A stretch of DNA of 64,000 nucleotides. It comes from Penium margaritaceum (Eukaryota; Streptophyta; Zygnematophyceae; Desmidiales; Peniaceae). Below the pieces are notes generated by a model. The model was given only the letters and a program-made list of their open reading frames with translations, was not told the origin of the DNA and ran no database searches. Made by a program: the position numbers and the translations under genes. The stretch lies in contig SZWC01008571.1 in the NCBI GenBank assembly GCA_023375785.1, forward strand, positions 1-64,000. The letters are read 5' to 3'. Numbering within the stretch: the stretch's first letter is position 1; every line of letters begins with the position of its first letter. Of the stretch, positions 12,790 to 24,450 are shown one piece after another.

Positions 12790-15430
12790 GGTGCCGGCGT
12801 CGAAACGCTTCCCTGGTCTCCGCTGCCTCCCGCTGCAACGCGACAGTTTTGGTGGTGTCTCATCACTCTACTGCGATTCTTCTAACTATGCAGGCTCTGG
12901 TGAATCATCAACCGGATGGCTCCCCGAGGATCTCTCCCGCTTTGGCGCAACATTGACCGGATGGGCGGCGCGTCCGGAGGATTTTTCTCTGACGCTCGAC
13001 GCGAACTCCGCAGGTAGTGTACGCTTTGGCACCCGTGATGCCTCCTTCGACAGATCATCCCGCCGGATCTCCAACACACCTGCATTGTCCTTGGAGTCCT
13101 CTACGTTGGTTGCTACACCTGCTGCATCGCCATGCTTCGACGCAGTGTCTTCAACCTCCACATCCGTTGGCTCCTTCTAGTAGTAAAGGAGTTGGAACCA
13201 CTACCCCTATTTTGGAGTGTTCCTGACGCTCATGTCATTACTGCTACTGCTGAAGCTCTGCTGCTCATTGAACTAGATGTCACAGCTATGAATGATCTCT
13301 TGTTGCGTGGTTTCAAGAGCTGGAACGCCTTTTGCGTGCTCTCGTAGTTGAGAAACAAGCACGACTTCGCCCGCGGTTCCAGCTTGCTATCACGTCGTTG
13401 CACCGCCTACACCATCGCGTGTGCCTTGCACCCGAACACCTTCAAGTACTCCATGTTTGGCTTGCGCCTGCTTTAAACCTCTTTCGGAATCTTCCAGGCG
13501 CCTTTATCCTTCAGCACCGCTGTTTGGGTAAGGTTGATGGTGTAGCTTGCTGTACGCACAAATTCTACCCACAACCTTTGAGGCAACCTCGCATCCACAA
13601 GCATGGTATGCACCATGTTTAACGGCATCTGGTTCACCCGCTTCGCCACTCCGTTGGACTATGGCTAGTACGGCATAGTGGGTTCCCGCTTGATGCCCTT
13701 TTGATTCATCAACCCGCTGTAGCCCACGTACTCTCCACCATTGTCACTACGTACCGCTCTGACCTTCTGGCCAGTCTACCTCTCCACCAGTACGACGTAC
13801 TCTTTCAGCCAGTCAATGACCTTGCCTTTCCTGTTCATGAAGTACACGTAGAGCTTCCTACTGCTGTCACTGATGAAGGTGATGAGGTATCTCAGGCCGC
13901 TGCTTAACGGCGTTCTGAATGGTCCAAACACGTCGATGTGCACAACCTCCAGCAGGTCCTTTGCACAAACCATGCTCTCATTGAACGGCTTGCACCGCGC
14001 CTTATCCAAAACACAAGGGTTCACACATTTTGTGTGTTGCTGCATCTGCTGCCACGTCTGCTGTACCATCAATGACGAGGCCGCACACCATGTCGTGCCT
14101 CGCCATCTCCATAACGGTTGCGGGCGCTGAGTGTCCCAATCATTGGTGCTAAAGCTCAAGATCAGCGCTTCCTCCCTTGGCCATGTTGACAACACGCTCT
14201 TGCGAGTCCACTGCGACTGACGACCACCTTGGTCTCTATAATGTAGAGACCGCCCTCAAGCTTTGCCTCTAGCACAACCTTGCCATCGGCGTCGATGCGC
14301 ACCACTACACCTTTCCTGCAAAAGAGCACCTCATACCCCTTATCCATCAAGCGGCTGACACTCAGCATGTCAGCCAGACCGTGGACGTGTTATGTATCAC
14401 GGATTGTGCACAGCTCCTTCTAACTGCCCACCAGGATTTCCACATCCACGTTGCTCTCGCCGGCCGCCGGCTCAACTTTGTCGTTCGCGACCACCATTGC
14501 TTTGGAGGACTTCTCGTAGGTAACAAAGCCCAACTTCTCGACTTGAGTGTGCTTTTCGGCCCCAAGATCCAGGCATCGCCTGTTGGCCTTCTTGAGGAAG
14601 TGGTTCTTGTTGTGATTGAGGAGCGACCTGCCCTTGGTGCTTTTGCCACCGGTCTTCGCCTCCTCCGGGCACTCATGGGGCCAATGGCCCTCCTTACCGC
14701 AGTTGCGACACGCACATTTCTTGGTGCTCTTCTTACCGCCGCCTTTTCTGTCGCTTCCCCTGCCCCTGCTTCTGCCACCATCTATTTTGGTGATGAGGGC
14801 TGATCAGGAAAACAAGGACTCCCCGCAGCTCCGTCACTATGCCTTGTTGCGGATGTACTCTACGACTGTGCCATAGGTGAGCTTGTCCTCTTTTCATCCT
14901 CCGAGGATGGTGATAAGTGGACCTCCACTATCAGGTAGGGTCATGAGGAGGGCCATCACCTAGAGTTGCGTGTTGATCTTCCACCCGACATTGTTGCATT
15001 GCAAGACAAGCAGATCGATCTTCTTCATGGAGTAGATGACATCATCTCCCTCCTTGATCTCCACCGTGAGGAGCCGCTTCATCGCGAAGGTTTTGTTCGT
15101 AAGTAACTTGGATTGGTAGATGACGTAGAGTTTTTGCCCATCTTTGAGTGCTAGCTTGCAGCCTTGGAAGTAGCCCCATTGCAACTCGGCTCTCCCGGAC
15201 AGTAGGAGCATGAGCCCCTCCCTGTTCTTCTTTTTGAAGGTCTGCTTCTCCGCGTCCGTAGCAGTCGCCTCTACGAAGACCTCCTTTCAAAACATGACGT
15301 CCAGCAGCCCCTTATGCAAAAGGTGCAGCTCAAACTGCCACCTCCATAGCCCAAAGCCTGGGCCACCCACATAATTTTGCATGGGCTGCGTCTCCTTTTG
15401 CGCCATGTGCACAGCTGCTACTCCGACGAG
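12790..15430 (-). pseudogene. B3 gag, protease, integrase and linker region (fossil)
   Basis: On the minus strand gag runs from about 15400 to 14570, with a zinc-knuckle segment near 14700. The protease end, with LSVSRLMDKGYEVLFCRKG, lies near 14350. The integrase core lies about 14000-13340, with YLITFISDSSRKLYVYFM near 13870. A low-complexity acidic linker covers about 13230-12790. It is broken, with many breaks. Confidence 0.8.
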
Positions 15431-15507
15431 TTATCAAAACTTCACGGTGACGTCCAAGATGAGGATCCCGTGCACTGCAGAAGACTTGAATGTTGGAGGC
15501 TATGAGA

Positions 15508-15527
15508 CCTGTGCGCCCATAACCCTT
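15508..15527 (-). other. Primer-binding site of B3 (half-tRNA type)
   Basis: Minus strand AAGGGTTATGGGCGCACAGG next to the LTR end. It is the same initiator tRNA-Met anticodon-arm complement as at B2. Confidence 0.75.
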
Positions 15528-16480
15528 AGTCAAGAGGAATCTGTGAGATGCGGTCCTGCCGTTTGTCTGATTGTCTCTAGTGTTTCACGTCTTCTGTTTT
15601 GGGCAAATCTGGGACTGAGCATGACCTTTCTAGTTGCCTCACACTATAGGCGCATTTAGCGAATTTAGCGACAGTCAATTTTGCGAAGGGAATAATGCAA
15701 TCTTGCATTAGTTTTAGTACATAGACATGATCACGTTGTTTATAGGGATAGTCATAAGCTTTCTGACGCACCAAACCACGCATGATTTGGACAAGTGTAG
15801 CCCAAGTTACGCTTGCCAAAGCGTAGGTCTCACCCACCACAGAAGCCTGACACCGCCACACGTCGTGGTGCCTTCCTTCATGTACGAAGCGCCTTTTGTA
15901 AGGCACAGATCCCATTGCACGTGATGTATGGGTCCCCTGCACTTTTTCCACGTACCTTCTCCACTTTTGGGTCGAGTTTGGTGATGGGGTGTGACGAGGT
16001 TCGAAACCTGTCCACAGACCTGCAGTCAGAACTTTGACCACGTCCTTGAGTAAGAAAACGTACTTCTTAGTTTCGGATGCTAAGCCATGATTTTGGCAAA
16101 GTGCCTCAGTAACAAATTGCAGTACAGGATGCGGTGGATTATGCACTGGACGCCTCGGCAGACCTTCCAGAGCAAAATCTCCAGATGGTACTTTTGTTAC
16201 CTGGTCCAATTGATTATCCACCGAACTTCGATTCGCAGCCAGCTCCCAGAGCCGCTGAGCACACCCCAACTTTGGAAGGCCATATCTCCCTCGATAGTTG
16301 TCCGATTCCAGTGAAACAAATTCCATCGGATTTAGAAACTCATCTAATTTAAGTTGTAGTCATCCATTTTAGGCAATCCTTGAGTCACCAGATCCGTCGG
16401 CGCTGAGTTTCCTCTTTTTGGCGGCTCGTCGGCGCCTCCCGGCGCCGCACTTGGGCATGCCGAGAGGCAACTTTTCAACA
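15528..16480 (-). repeat. Right (5') LTR of the B2/B3 array
   Basis: On the minus strand it begins TGTTGAAAAGTTGCCTCTC at 16480 and ends by the primer site near 15528. The plus-strand B1 linker resumes at 16481. Confidence 0.8.
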
Positions 16481-18586
16481 GGACTCTCCAAAGACAAGGG
16501 AGTGTTCCAAGCTCCTTGACTACGACAAGGAGCCACTAAATGCCGAAGTTTTGGATACAGCATCAGAGGTTGAAGATGCACTAGCGTTGGTAGATGGCGC
16601 AGAGGACTCTGATGACAACCAAGCTGATGAGGCAATCCATTGGAAGGATCCCGTGGATGATGCACCAAGGATACCAAGGCACTCATTATCGGTGGCGTGT
16701 GCATTGGATGTCGGTGGAAAATCCACTGGATGAGTTGGCCATTTGGGCGATGTTTCACCAGGATGGGAGAGATTCTCGAGGAGCCGTCCGGTTGATGATT
16801 CATTGGAGCATGTAGAGTCTAAGGGATCGCAGTAGAGCGATGATGTGCCACAAAAACTGTCATGCCATAGTGAGAGGCAACGGAAATCAGTGGAGCATTT
16901 TGACACAAGCACCGGTTGTTGGATTGGAATGATGCAATCCATACTGGCTGCATCAACGGAGCTATCCACCTTACATGAAGCGCATGCACGGTCTGAATGG
17001 GATCAATCGGACACAGCCATCAAATTAGAGCTGGCGTCCATAAAAAAAAATGATACGTGGGAGCTGGTTGACAGGCCGAAAGATGCCAAGGTCATCGACT
17101 CAAAGTAGGTCTTTAAGACCAAGTTCACAAAGGAAGGTGTGGTGGACAAAGAGAAGACGCGGCTGGTGGAAAAAGGTATATGCATGGCAAGCACTACGAT
17201 GAGGCATTTGCTCTCATGGCCAAGTTCACAAGCATCCGCATGATCCTTGGTTGGCGTCAGTCAAGGACATGGAGCTCCACCAAATAGACATAAAGATGGC
17301 CTTCCTCGACGGTATCATAGACAAAGAGATCTACATGGAGGTTCCAAGGGTGGAGGTGCCAGAGGGCAAGGTGTGCAAGTTACAGAAGTCCTTGTAAGGG
17401 ATGAAACAATGGCCAAGATGTTGGTACCAACAGATGGAAAGCTTCTTAACAAAACTCGTCTTCAAGCAGTGTAAGTCGGATCACAACGTGTGCGTGCGGC
17501 ACAAAAAACAGCTCCATTAGATCGTCGCACTCTACGTGGAGGACCTGATTTTGTGATTCATGGATCTGTCGAGCCTACACTGGCCGAAAGAGCAGATGAA
17601 CAACACATTCCGGATGTCAAACATGGGGGAGCTGGATTTCTACCTCAGGATGAGCATCACGTGGAACCGGAGGACACGCACGCTTGAGTTGGGGTAGGCC
17701 AAATACGTGGCCGGGGTGCTGAAGCAGTGCAACACAAAGGACTGCGAACCAGTTGGCAGTCCAGTCTCCATGACTTGGGAACTGAGTGCGGCAATGGCGC
17801 TGCAAGCAAAAGAAGAGTGAGAGGATATGACAAGGGTGTCCTACCAATCGGCGGTGGGTAGCCTCATGTACGCCACGGTGGCGACTCGACCAGACCTGGC
17901 CTACGCGGTAGGTAAAGTGAGCAGGTACGTGGTCGATCCATGGCCATTACTCTGGAAGGCAGTCAAGAGCATCCTCCGCTACCTACAGGTAACACTGCAT
18001 TCGCGCTTGAGGATCGACGAAAAGGGGTCAACGGACCCCTTGCGTCTGGTCTTCTATACGAAAGTAGAATATGCTGACAATGTGAACAAGTGGAAGTCCA
18101 CATCAGGCTACATTTTCTTCCTTGCTTGTGCAGAGGTCGTGTGGTATAGCTCAAAGTAGGACTGCGTTGCCATATCCATAGTGGAAACAGAGTACACCGC
18201 GCTGGCTGAGGTGGTCAAGGAGGCGGTGTGGCTGTGAAAGTTGCTGTTGGAGCTTGCCATGCTGCAAGGAGGAGCCTACGATGGTGCAAGAGAACAACAC
18301 CGAATCCATCTCACTGACTAACAACCCAACGCAGCACAAGAGGACAAAGCACATCAACGTGCATCATCACTAGGCACAGGGTATGTTGAAAAGGGGCAGG
18401 TGGTACTGCAGCACTGCAGCACGCACAACATGCTTGCGGATTGCTTCACCAAAGTGCAGTCCGTGGACCGACACGCAATGAGCATGGCCGGGCTTGTGAT
18501 GACCAGCTATGATGGGCTAGAGGGCGCAGCTGAAGATGAGTGAGAGCAAGTAGGAGCAGCGGACATGGCAGGTGCAAGGGGGAGAA
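16481..18586 (+). pseudogene. B1 linker, reverse transcriptase and RNase H region (fossil)
   Basis: This continues B1 after the array. The linker is acidic (about 16540-16800). RT begins near 17040 with NDTWELVDRPKDAKVIDSK. A later RT/RNase H junction segment, ATRPDLAYAVGKVSRYVVDP, lies near 17880. RNase H segments run to about 18530. A polypurine tract AAGGGGGAGAA lies at 18576-18586. It is strongly decayed. Confidence 0.85.
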
Positions 18587-19112
18587 CGTTGAAAATTTGC
18601 TCCTCTGCATGCCCAAGTGAGGCGCCAACGAGTTGCCAGAGAGAGGAAATTCCTTCCTGTTGGATCTGGAGACTCAAGGATTGCTTGGATCCACAAGAAG
18701 AGGATTTCCCTTAAAATTTGACGAGGCTCTGAATATGATGGAAGTTGTTTCATCAGAATTCGACAAGTAACGAGGGAGATATCGGCTTCCAAAGTTGGGA
18801 TGTGCTCAGCGGCTCTGGGAGTCGGCCGTGGTTCTATTGCTGGTGAGTAATTGACCGGACCGAGTAGCAAATTTCAATCTAGGGATTATGCTCCGGAAGG
18901 TCTGCCTAGGAGTCCAGTCAATGATCCACCAGATGTTAGTAGTGCACTTTGGTACGGAGGGACTAAGCCAAAAAGTCCGGCTCGGCGTCCGGAACTGAGT
19001 GGTATGTTTTGTTGCTCGGGGACTTAGTCAACATTCCTACTTGAGGTCAGCAAGCAGGTTTCGACCCACATCAATCCCCATCACCAAAATGTCAACGGGC
19101 TTGAGGAAAACG
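18587..19112 (+). repeat. 3' LTR of B1, partial
   Basis: It follows the polypurine tract and aligns with 1612-2125 of the 5' LTR. By eye the two LTRs are clearly diverged, which points to an old insertion. Similarity to the LTR stops near 19112. Confidence 0.75.
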
Positions 19113-19625
19113 AACTAGAAAACAGGGCCGACACAATAGCACTTGTCGTTTGTTCCTAGAATTGCAGCTAGGAGAAGATATCACCCTCAGGATCATGGTT
19201 CCATACTGAGCAGCTCCTAGGCAATCACTTGCTAGCAACTGTGTCCACTTAACACTTGGTCACTTTCGCGCGAGGTGCTAGTTAGAGACTAAATCCTGGG
19301 GCTTAGACCAACCATTGTCTTCTTTATATTGTTCCTTAGTTGGACAACTTTGTGAGGAGCATCTATGGCCAGATTGTGTAATTAGAATGAGGAATGAGCC
19401 TGGTACATGTAGTCCTAGGCCTGGCTTCTATGCTGTGTGGGTGGTGGCACTTTTAGGGTGGCTACTCTACACCACCTCACCAGCTCGCCTATTGGCGCAT
19501 CCATTGAGCGCCAAGTGGAACATCCTCTTCATGCATAGAGAAATGTGTAAGAAACTTCCCTTATGCAAGAAGGTCAAAAAACCTTCCTGTACACATCAAG
19601 GCTTGATTGCAGGACCTGTTGTCCT
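19113..19625. repeat. Unclassified 510-bp repeat, copy 1
   Basis: Aligns over its whole length with 49395-49910; for example AGAAGATATCACC, AGGAATGAGCCT and CTCACCAGCTC occur in the same order in both. Both copies begin with a GGGCC(G/A)ACA-type sequence and both sit inside family B copia sequence. No protein, PBS or polypurine tract is visible. It could be a solo LTR of another family or a non-autonomous DNA element. Confidence 0.65.
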
Positions 19626-19722
19626 AGCTACACTATCCAAAACACTTACCAATCATGAATTCACTTGTGTAGGAAGGAAGGAGGTTATAGGGTCTCAATC
19701 CCGTATCCCTTGCCCCCCCCCC

Positions 19723-20160
19723 NNNNNNNNNNNNNNNNNNNNNNNNNNNNNNNNNNNNNNNNNNNNNNNNNNNNNNNNNNNNNNNNNNNNNNNNNNNNNN
19801 NNNNNNNNNNNNNNNNNNNNNNNNNNNNNNNNNNNNNNNNNNNNNNNNNNNNNNNNNNNNNNNNNNNNNNNNNNNNNNNNNNNNNNNNNNNNNNNNNNNN
19901 NNNNNNNNNNNNNNNNNNNNNNNNNNNNNNNNNNNNNNNNNNNNNNNNNNNNNNNNNNNNNNNNNNNNNNNNNNNNNNNNNNNNNNNNNNNNNNNNNNNN
20001 NNNNNNNNNNNNNNNNNNNNNNNNNNNNNNNNNNNNNNNNNNNNNNNNNNNNNNNNNNNNNNNNNNNNNNNNNNNNNNNNNNNNNNNNNNNNNNNNNNNN
20101 NNNNNNNNNNNNNNNNNNNNNNNNNNNNNNNNNNNNNNNNNNNNNNNNNNNNNNNNNNNN
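19723..20160. other. Assembly gap of 438 N
   Basis: A run of undetermined bases flanked on both sides by poly-C. The homopolymer edges suggest the sequencing or assembly failed at a long G/C run. Open frames across it are meaningless. Confidence 0.95.
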
Positions 20161-20560
20161 CCCCCCCTCTTCATGAGGCAAAAATGTGTTATGATATAGT
20201 ATTGGAAAGTGTAGCTAGAGGGGGATACAAATGGTACACTAGTGTATCAAACTTCAAGAAGTAGACAGGAGGATTCATAAATCTGTTTTCTTCACAATAA
20301 AGGTAGTAATCTAGCATGTTCACATACAACATGAGTGAGATATTAAGAAGTTAAGATATGACATGTGTGTTGAAGATAAACTAAATGGTGTATTGAGGTT
20401 ATACAACCAGACAAAACTGTTCCTGTGGACAAGAAGATCACCAGCTTTACGATCATGTATGTGAGAATCTGACTTTCGGTTTTGTGATTATCTCATTTAG
20501 TTTGGAATCTTGTGTAAATCCTATCATTATTCCATACATTATGAAAGAAAAATCATGCAG
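20161..20560. other. AT-rich unassigned DNA after the gap
   Basis: AT-richer than its surroundings. Nothing coding or repeated elsewhere in the window was recognised. Confidence 0.5.
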
Positions 20561-20888
20561 TGACAACACCAGGATCATAAGCGCCTCTGTGTTATTCTTA
20601 TCAAAGACTGCCTTCTCCGTGTCCTTTGTGCATACATCCTGAATCTTTGTTCCCCTAGTAAGCTCCAGAAGTCCATTGCAAGGTGAATCTTAAACTGCCA
20701 CCGGCAGAGCCCAAACCCTGGGTTGCTCATAAGCATTTAAATGGGTGAGGACTTCATCTTCTGTGCCATTTTTTGCTTCTACTGTGGAATGTATCAAAGA
20801 ATGCATCATACCGCAATGGCCAGGTTGTTTGGGATGACAATCCAGTGCATTGCAGAGCTGTGAACATCTTTGCAGTTAGATGAGGGCT

Positions 20889-20903
20889 ATGGGCCCATGA
20901 CCC
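20889..20903 (-). other. Primer-binding site beside the B4 LTR
   Basis: Minus strand GGGTCATGGGCCCAT, a close variant of the initiator tRNA-Met anticodon-arm complement. It marks the 5' LTR end near 20904. Confidence 0.6.
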
Positions 20904-21601
20904 TCTCTTGGTGATGCTTTCCATACATTTTCTGATCTTCCGAGTATCCACAGCAGGTTATACAAAGGGAGTTGCAACAGAGATGTGCGCTTTTGGTTGC
21001 CACACACCAAATAAACAGAATGCAGGTTGTAGAAATGTGACAGGCTGGAGACACTTTTTTGGCTGGGTATCATGGTGAGAGAAAGTCAGATTCGTATAGC
21101 CTTTGATCTGATGTTTCCAAAGCATCCACTAACGCCCAAAACGTAGTAGTAGAGCCCCTGATGCGGCCATCCAGTAAACCCGTGGTGGAGCCACAGACAA
21201 TGCATCCAATGGCTGGAAATGGGTCCGCGCCACCACGGCTGCCCATTAAGTACCATTTCTGATTCAGACCTTGTGGAAATGTTTGGTATGGTCATTGAAA
21301 CTCCCTTGGGTCCCTCCCTTTGACTTCTGGTGCACTTGGAGCCACCTGGATTTTACACCAGACCACTGGTGGTGAAACATGCCGTCACCCATGACTGGTT
21401 CAAGATTCCGCCCACTAAGTACCCGAACTTTGCGTGAAGCCAAATTTCATAATACTAAACCTTAATGAAAATCTTAATTCTCAAATTTTCATGAAAATAT
21501 ATGGAAATTCAAAATCCTTCTTCTGATTAGACATCCAACCACTCTCCAGTGGTCAGACCACAAGAATGGCAAACCGCACTCATGGCTTGAGCAGTTTCTG
21601 C
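20904..21601 (-). repeat. LTR-like block of B4
   Basis: Bounded on the left by a primer site and on the right by a purine-rich stretch (minus strand GCAGGGAGATTTGC) that follows the RNase H end. Its boundaries are inferred from these neighbours because the interior is too diverged from the other B LTRs to align by eye. Confidence 0.5.
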
Positions 21602-23784
21602 AAATCTCCCTGCCTGCATCTTCCATATGAATGCCTCATGCTCACTCATACTCATCAGCTGATTTTCCTTCAAGCCCTTCACAGCTTGTCATCCCAACAC
21701 ATGGAAGGCTGATGAAATTCCGTTCCTGGGGCTAGGCCTTGGTCAATGAATATGGAAGCATGTGCTCGATGATACAATGCTAGAAAACAGGATGTCACTT
21801 CTTTACCATGTTGCGCATGCAGTGGTAGTGCACGTTAATGACTTCATCCTCCTGTGCTGTGACGAGTTGTTGGTCAGCGCAATGGAGCCATTCTTCCTCT
21901 TGAACCACCAGAGGCTCCTGATGTTGCACTCAAACCTCCCAGAACAATCTGCGGACCCACTTACTTGAACACCTCAGTGATGAACTCCGCCTCTACTGTA
22001 AATGTGGGGACGCATTCATCCTTCCTACTACACCAGGAGACCGCTGTGCCTGTGAGGAACAACACATAGCCTGACGTGGACTTCCTTCCGTACACATTGT
22101 CAGCTCAGTTCACATCATTGTAGTAGACCAGCCACAAGGAGTTGGCCCTCCCCTTGCTGTGATACTTCAGGTGTGCTTGCCGTGTTGCCCGCAGGTTCTA
22201 GAGGGTGTGCTTCACTGCCTCCCAATGTAGTGGTCCAGGTTTGGCCACGTACCTGCTCTCCTAAACCACAGAGTAGGCCAAGTCTGGCCAAATAGCCACC
22301 ATGGCATACATGAGGCTTCCTACCTCTGATTGGTAAGGCACCTCTAACATGTCATCCGCCTCCACTTTTGTTTTCAGCACCATTGTTGCACTCAGCACAC
22401 AACTTGTGGAAACCGGAAAGGCCACCGTTTTGCAGACCTCCATGCCATAGCAATTCAGTACCTTGGAAAAGTACTTGGCCTGCCACAGCTCAACTGTGTT
22501 CACCCTGCAGTTGTGTGTGATTCCACCCTGAGGTAATTCTCCACTCCCACATTCCTGTCATCTTGAATATTCTACTCAGCAGCTCCTTGAGCTGCTACCG
22601 CTATAGATCCAGGTCATCTTTTACTCCACACCATGCCAGCCCAACGGCCCGTTTTTTCTTCATACTGCCTCTAGCTGCCACACAAAAACCTTCGCAATGC
22701 TGGCTGCTTGTTCTGCTCCAATCATGCTGCAACTATGCCCTTGGCCATGGTGTCTCCCATGTAAGCTGCTGTGTCTTGTACTCAATCCACACCTGCACCT
22801 GTGACATTGCCCTGGTGCACTCCAGCACAGTCATACTCTGAAGATCCATCGCCGACCTTTGCAGCCATTGGCTCCTCATCATGGAGGAGCCAGTGGGTCA
22901 AGGAACCAAAACCAGGGACAAGGATTTAGAATCACTATCCCTACTTTGGAGAGTGCATTGCGTCACTGTTTTTGGTGCTGCTGTAGTATCTCTACTGATC
23001 ATCAAATGTGACGTCACAGCTGGAGATGAATTCTTACTTCCGTTGGTCAAGGAAACGGTACGCCCTAAGTACACTCTCATACCAAACGTACATTCATGCC
23101 TTTGCTCACAGTTCTAGTTTGTTTTTGCCCATTTCTGCAGCCTGAAATAATGCATACACCTTGCACCTAAGCAATTTCATGTGTACCATTCTTGGTTTTG
23201 CGCCCACTCCACACCACTAGCAGTGTTTTCCAGCCTCTCTTCCCTTTCAGCAGTGCTACTGGGGTGATTTTGGTAATGTAGCATGCTGTAATCACAAATT
23301 CTTCCTAGAAGCTCTATGGCAGTTTTGCGTCCAGGAGCATGCTTCAATCCCTCGTGAGAATTGTCTGATTTTCACACTGTGCCACAGCATCAAAATGCAA
23401 AGTGGTTGGCTGCCACTCATTACCTTGCTCCTTCAGCCACCTGGTGTATCCCACATACTTTCTGTCAAGGTAGTGACTGACGCTGAAATGGGAGATTGAG
23501 CTCTCCCATGTCTTTCATGTGGGACCTAGATGCAAGGAACAGCTTCACATCATCCAAGAGAGAATTCGAGCCCAAGGCAATAAAAAAGGGACCCTATGTT
23601 GATGGTCATCAACGTAGAGAAAACTTATGACCTGGCTTACCTCTTGTATGTGCCAATAAAACTCATGATCAGCTTCACTTTGCCAAAAACCAGGGCTTGC
23701 AAGCTGCTCATCAATCTTGCGGTACCATGCTCATGCTGCTTCCTTCAGACCATAAAGTTTCTGCACAAGCTGGCACACTACATC

Positions 23785-24436
23785 TGTTCAAGTGATGCTC
23801 CTCACCATCGCAGGAGTGAGTGCAAAGAGGAACACCAAAAACACAAGACCAAGTGGCTTAGTGGTCAATGGTTTCCACCTCTAGAAGCCATGCGTCTAGA
23901 GATGGACACGAATAATGTCTCTAGAGATGCCTCTAGAGGTGAGGGGCTTGGGTTCAAGTGCAACAAGATGAGTTTTTTCCCTGCCTCAAAGGAGGCAGAG
24001 AAAAGGTGCCAGGAAGCTAGCTCAACCTCTAGAGTTCCACTTTGAGTTTCTCGAAGGCTAGGTGAGGGTCGAGCAAGGTGGCACACCTTCTAGAAGAGTT
24101 AGCTTGGTCTTCAAGGAATCTTGAGGCATCCTGGTCTTCTGGATACCTTCCCTCCTACTAGAATCAAAATGAGGAATCTAGGAGGGGGAGGAATCTTCTA
24201 GAGGAGGCAAGGGTTGCCTTCCAAGGTGGGAAAAAGGACAGGCTACAAAGGGACACTCTAGAAGTCATAGAATCGGCTAGGAAGCTTCAAATCTGGCATG
24301 TTTTGGTGTTCTAGAAAGCTTGCATCAGATACTATGAAATTCCAGTACTTTTGAGCTTTGTTCAAGATCTCATTCCTAGTCAATTGAGGCCAAAGCTATT
24401 GACACACTCTCTGACCAGTTTTCTTCTGTCCTTGGA
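23785..24436 (+). repeat. 5' LTR of A1 (family A)
   Basis: Starts TGTTCAAGTGATGCTCCTC and aligns with 37673-38372 and the other family A LTRs. It carries a tRNA-like A box at 23854 and a B box at 23951, plus TTCTAGAA-type motifs. The interval between the boxes is about 53 bp longer than in the other LTRs and is filled with TCTAGAG-type repeats. Confidence 0.8.
23854..23961 (+). promoter_or_regulatory. tRNA-like A box/B box module in A1 5' LTR (expanded)
   Basis: A box TGGCTTAGTGG and B box GGTTCAAGTGC, 97 bp apart instead of 44. The extra bases lie where a tRNA has its anticodon loop, which is also where tRNA introns sit. They consist mostly of TCTAGAG-type palindromes. Confidence 0.6.
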
Positions 24437-24450
24437 CTCAATAGCAAGAC

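Larger units (their letters stand above)
4830..16480 (-). mobile_element. Tandem copia array B2-B3: three LTRs, two internal regions
   Basis: Minus-strand family B array with the layout LTR 4830-5750, internal B2 5751-10153, LTR 10154-11110, internal B3 11111-15527, LTR 15528-16480. The middle LTR has a primer site on its left (serving B2) and a polypurine tract on its right (closing B3). It therefore belongs to both elements and has no target duplication of its own. This is the arrangement expected from unequal recombination between LTRs of sister copies. The outer flanks are AGAAT and GGACT, at best a degraded 5-bp target duplication. Both units are broken, with many breaks each. Confidence 0.85.
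1612..19112 (+). mobile_element. Ty1/copia element B1, split by the B2/B3 tandem array
   Basis: Plus-strand family B copia fossil. Parts in order: 5' LTR 1612-2587; primer site from 2588; gag, protease and integrase region about 2690-4829; then the foreign minus-strand array 4830-16480; then linker, reverse transcriptase and RNase H 16481-18586; then polypurine tract and 3' LTR from 18576. The two halves are assigned to one element because they share strand, family and order: the left half ends just after the integrase C-terminus and the right half resumes in the integrase-RT linker. Its 3' LTR is lost beyond about 19112, where an unrelated 510-bp repeat begins. It is broken, with dozens of breaks, and is among the older copies here. 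Confidence 0.85.
20561..23784 (-). mobile_element. Diverged family B-like copia remnant B4 around a shared LTR
   Basis: Minus-strand fossil. The right part, 21602-23784, carries integrase-like (about 23180-23580), linker and RT/RNase H sequence (about 21760-22560), with EVPYQSEVGSLMYAMVAIW near 22330. An extra RT-like stretch lies near 23590-23784, in an unusual order. An LTR-like block covers 20904-21601. To its left are a primer site and the start of a gag (about 20561-20770). Internal sequence thus lies on both sides of one LTR, as in the B2/B3 array. It is badly broken and the oldest-looking copia here. Confidence 0.6.

Noticed and set aside
19315-20264. Apparent 294- and 199-codon proteins across the gap
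   Set aside because: Most of their length is undetermined bases; the flanks have no domain.
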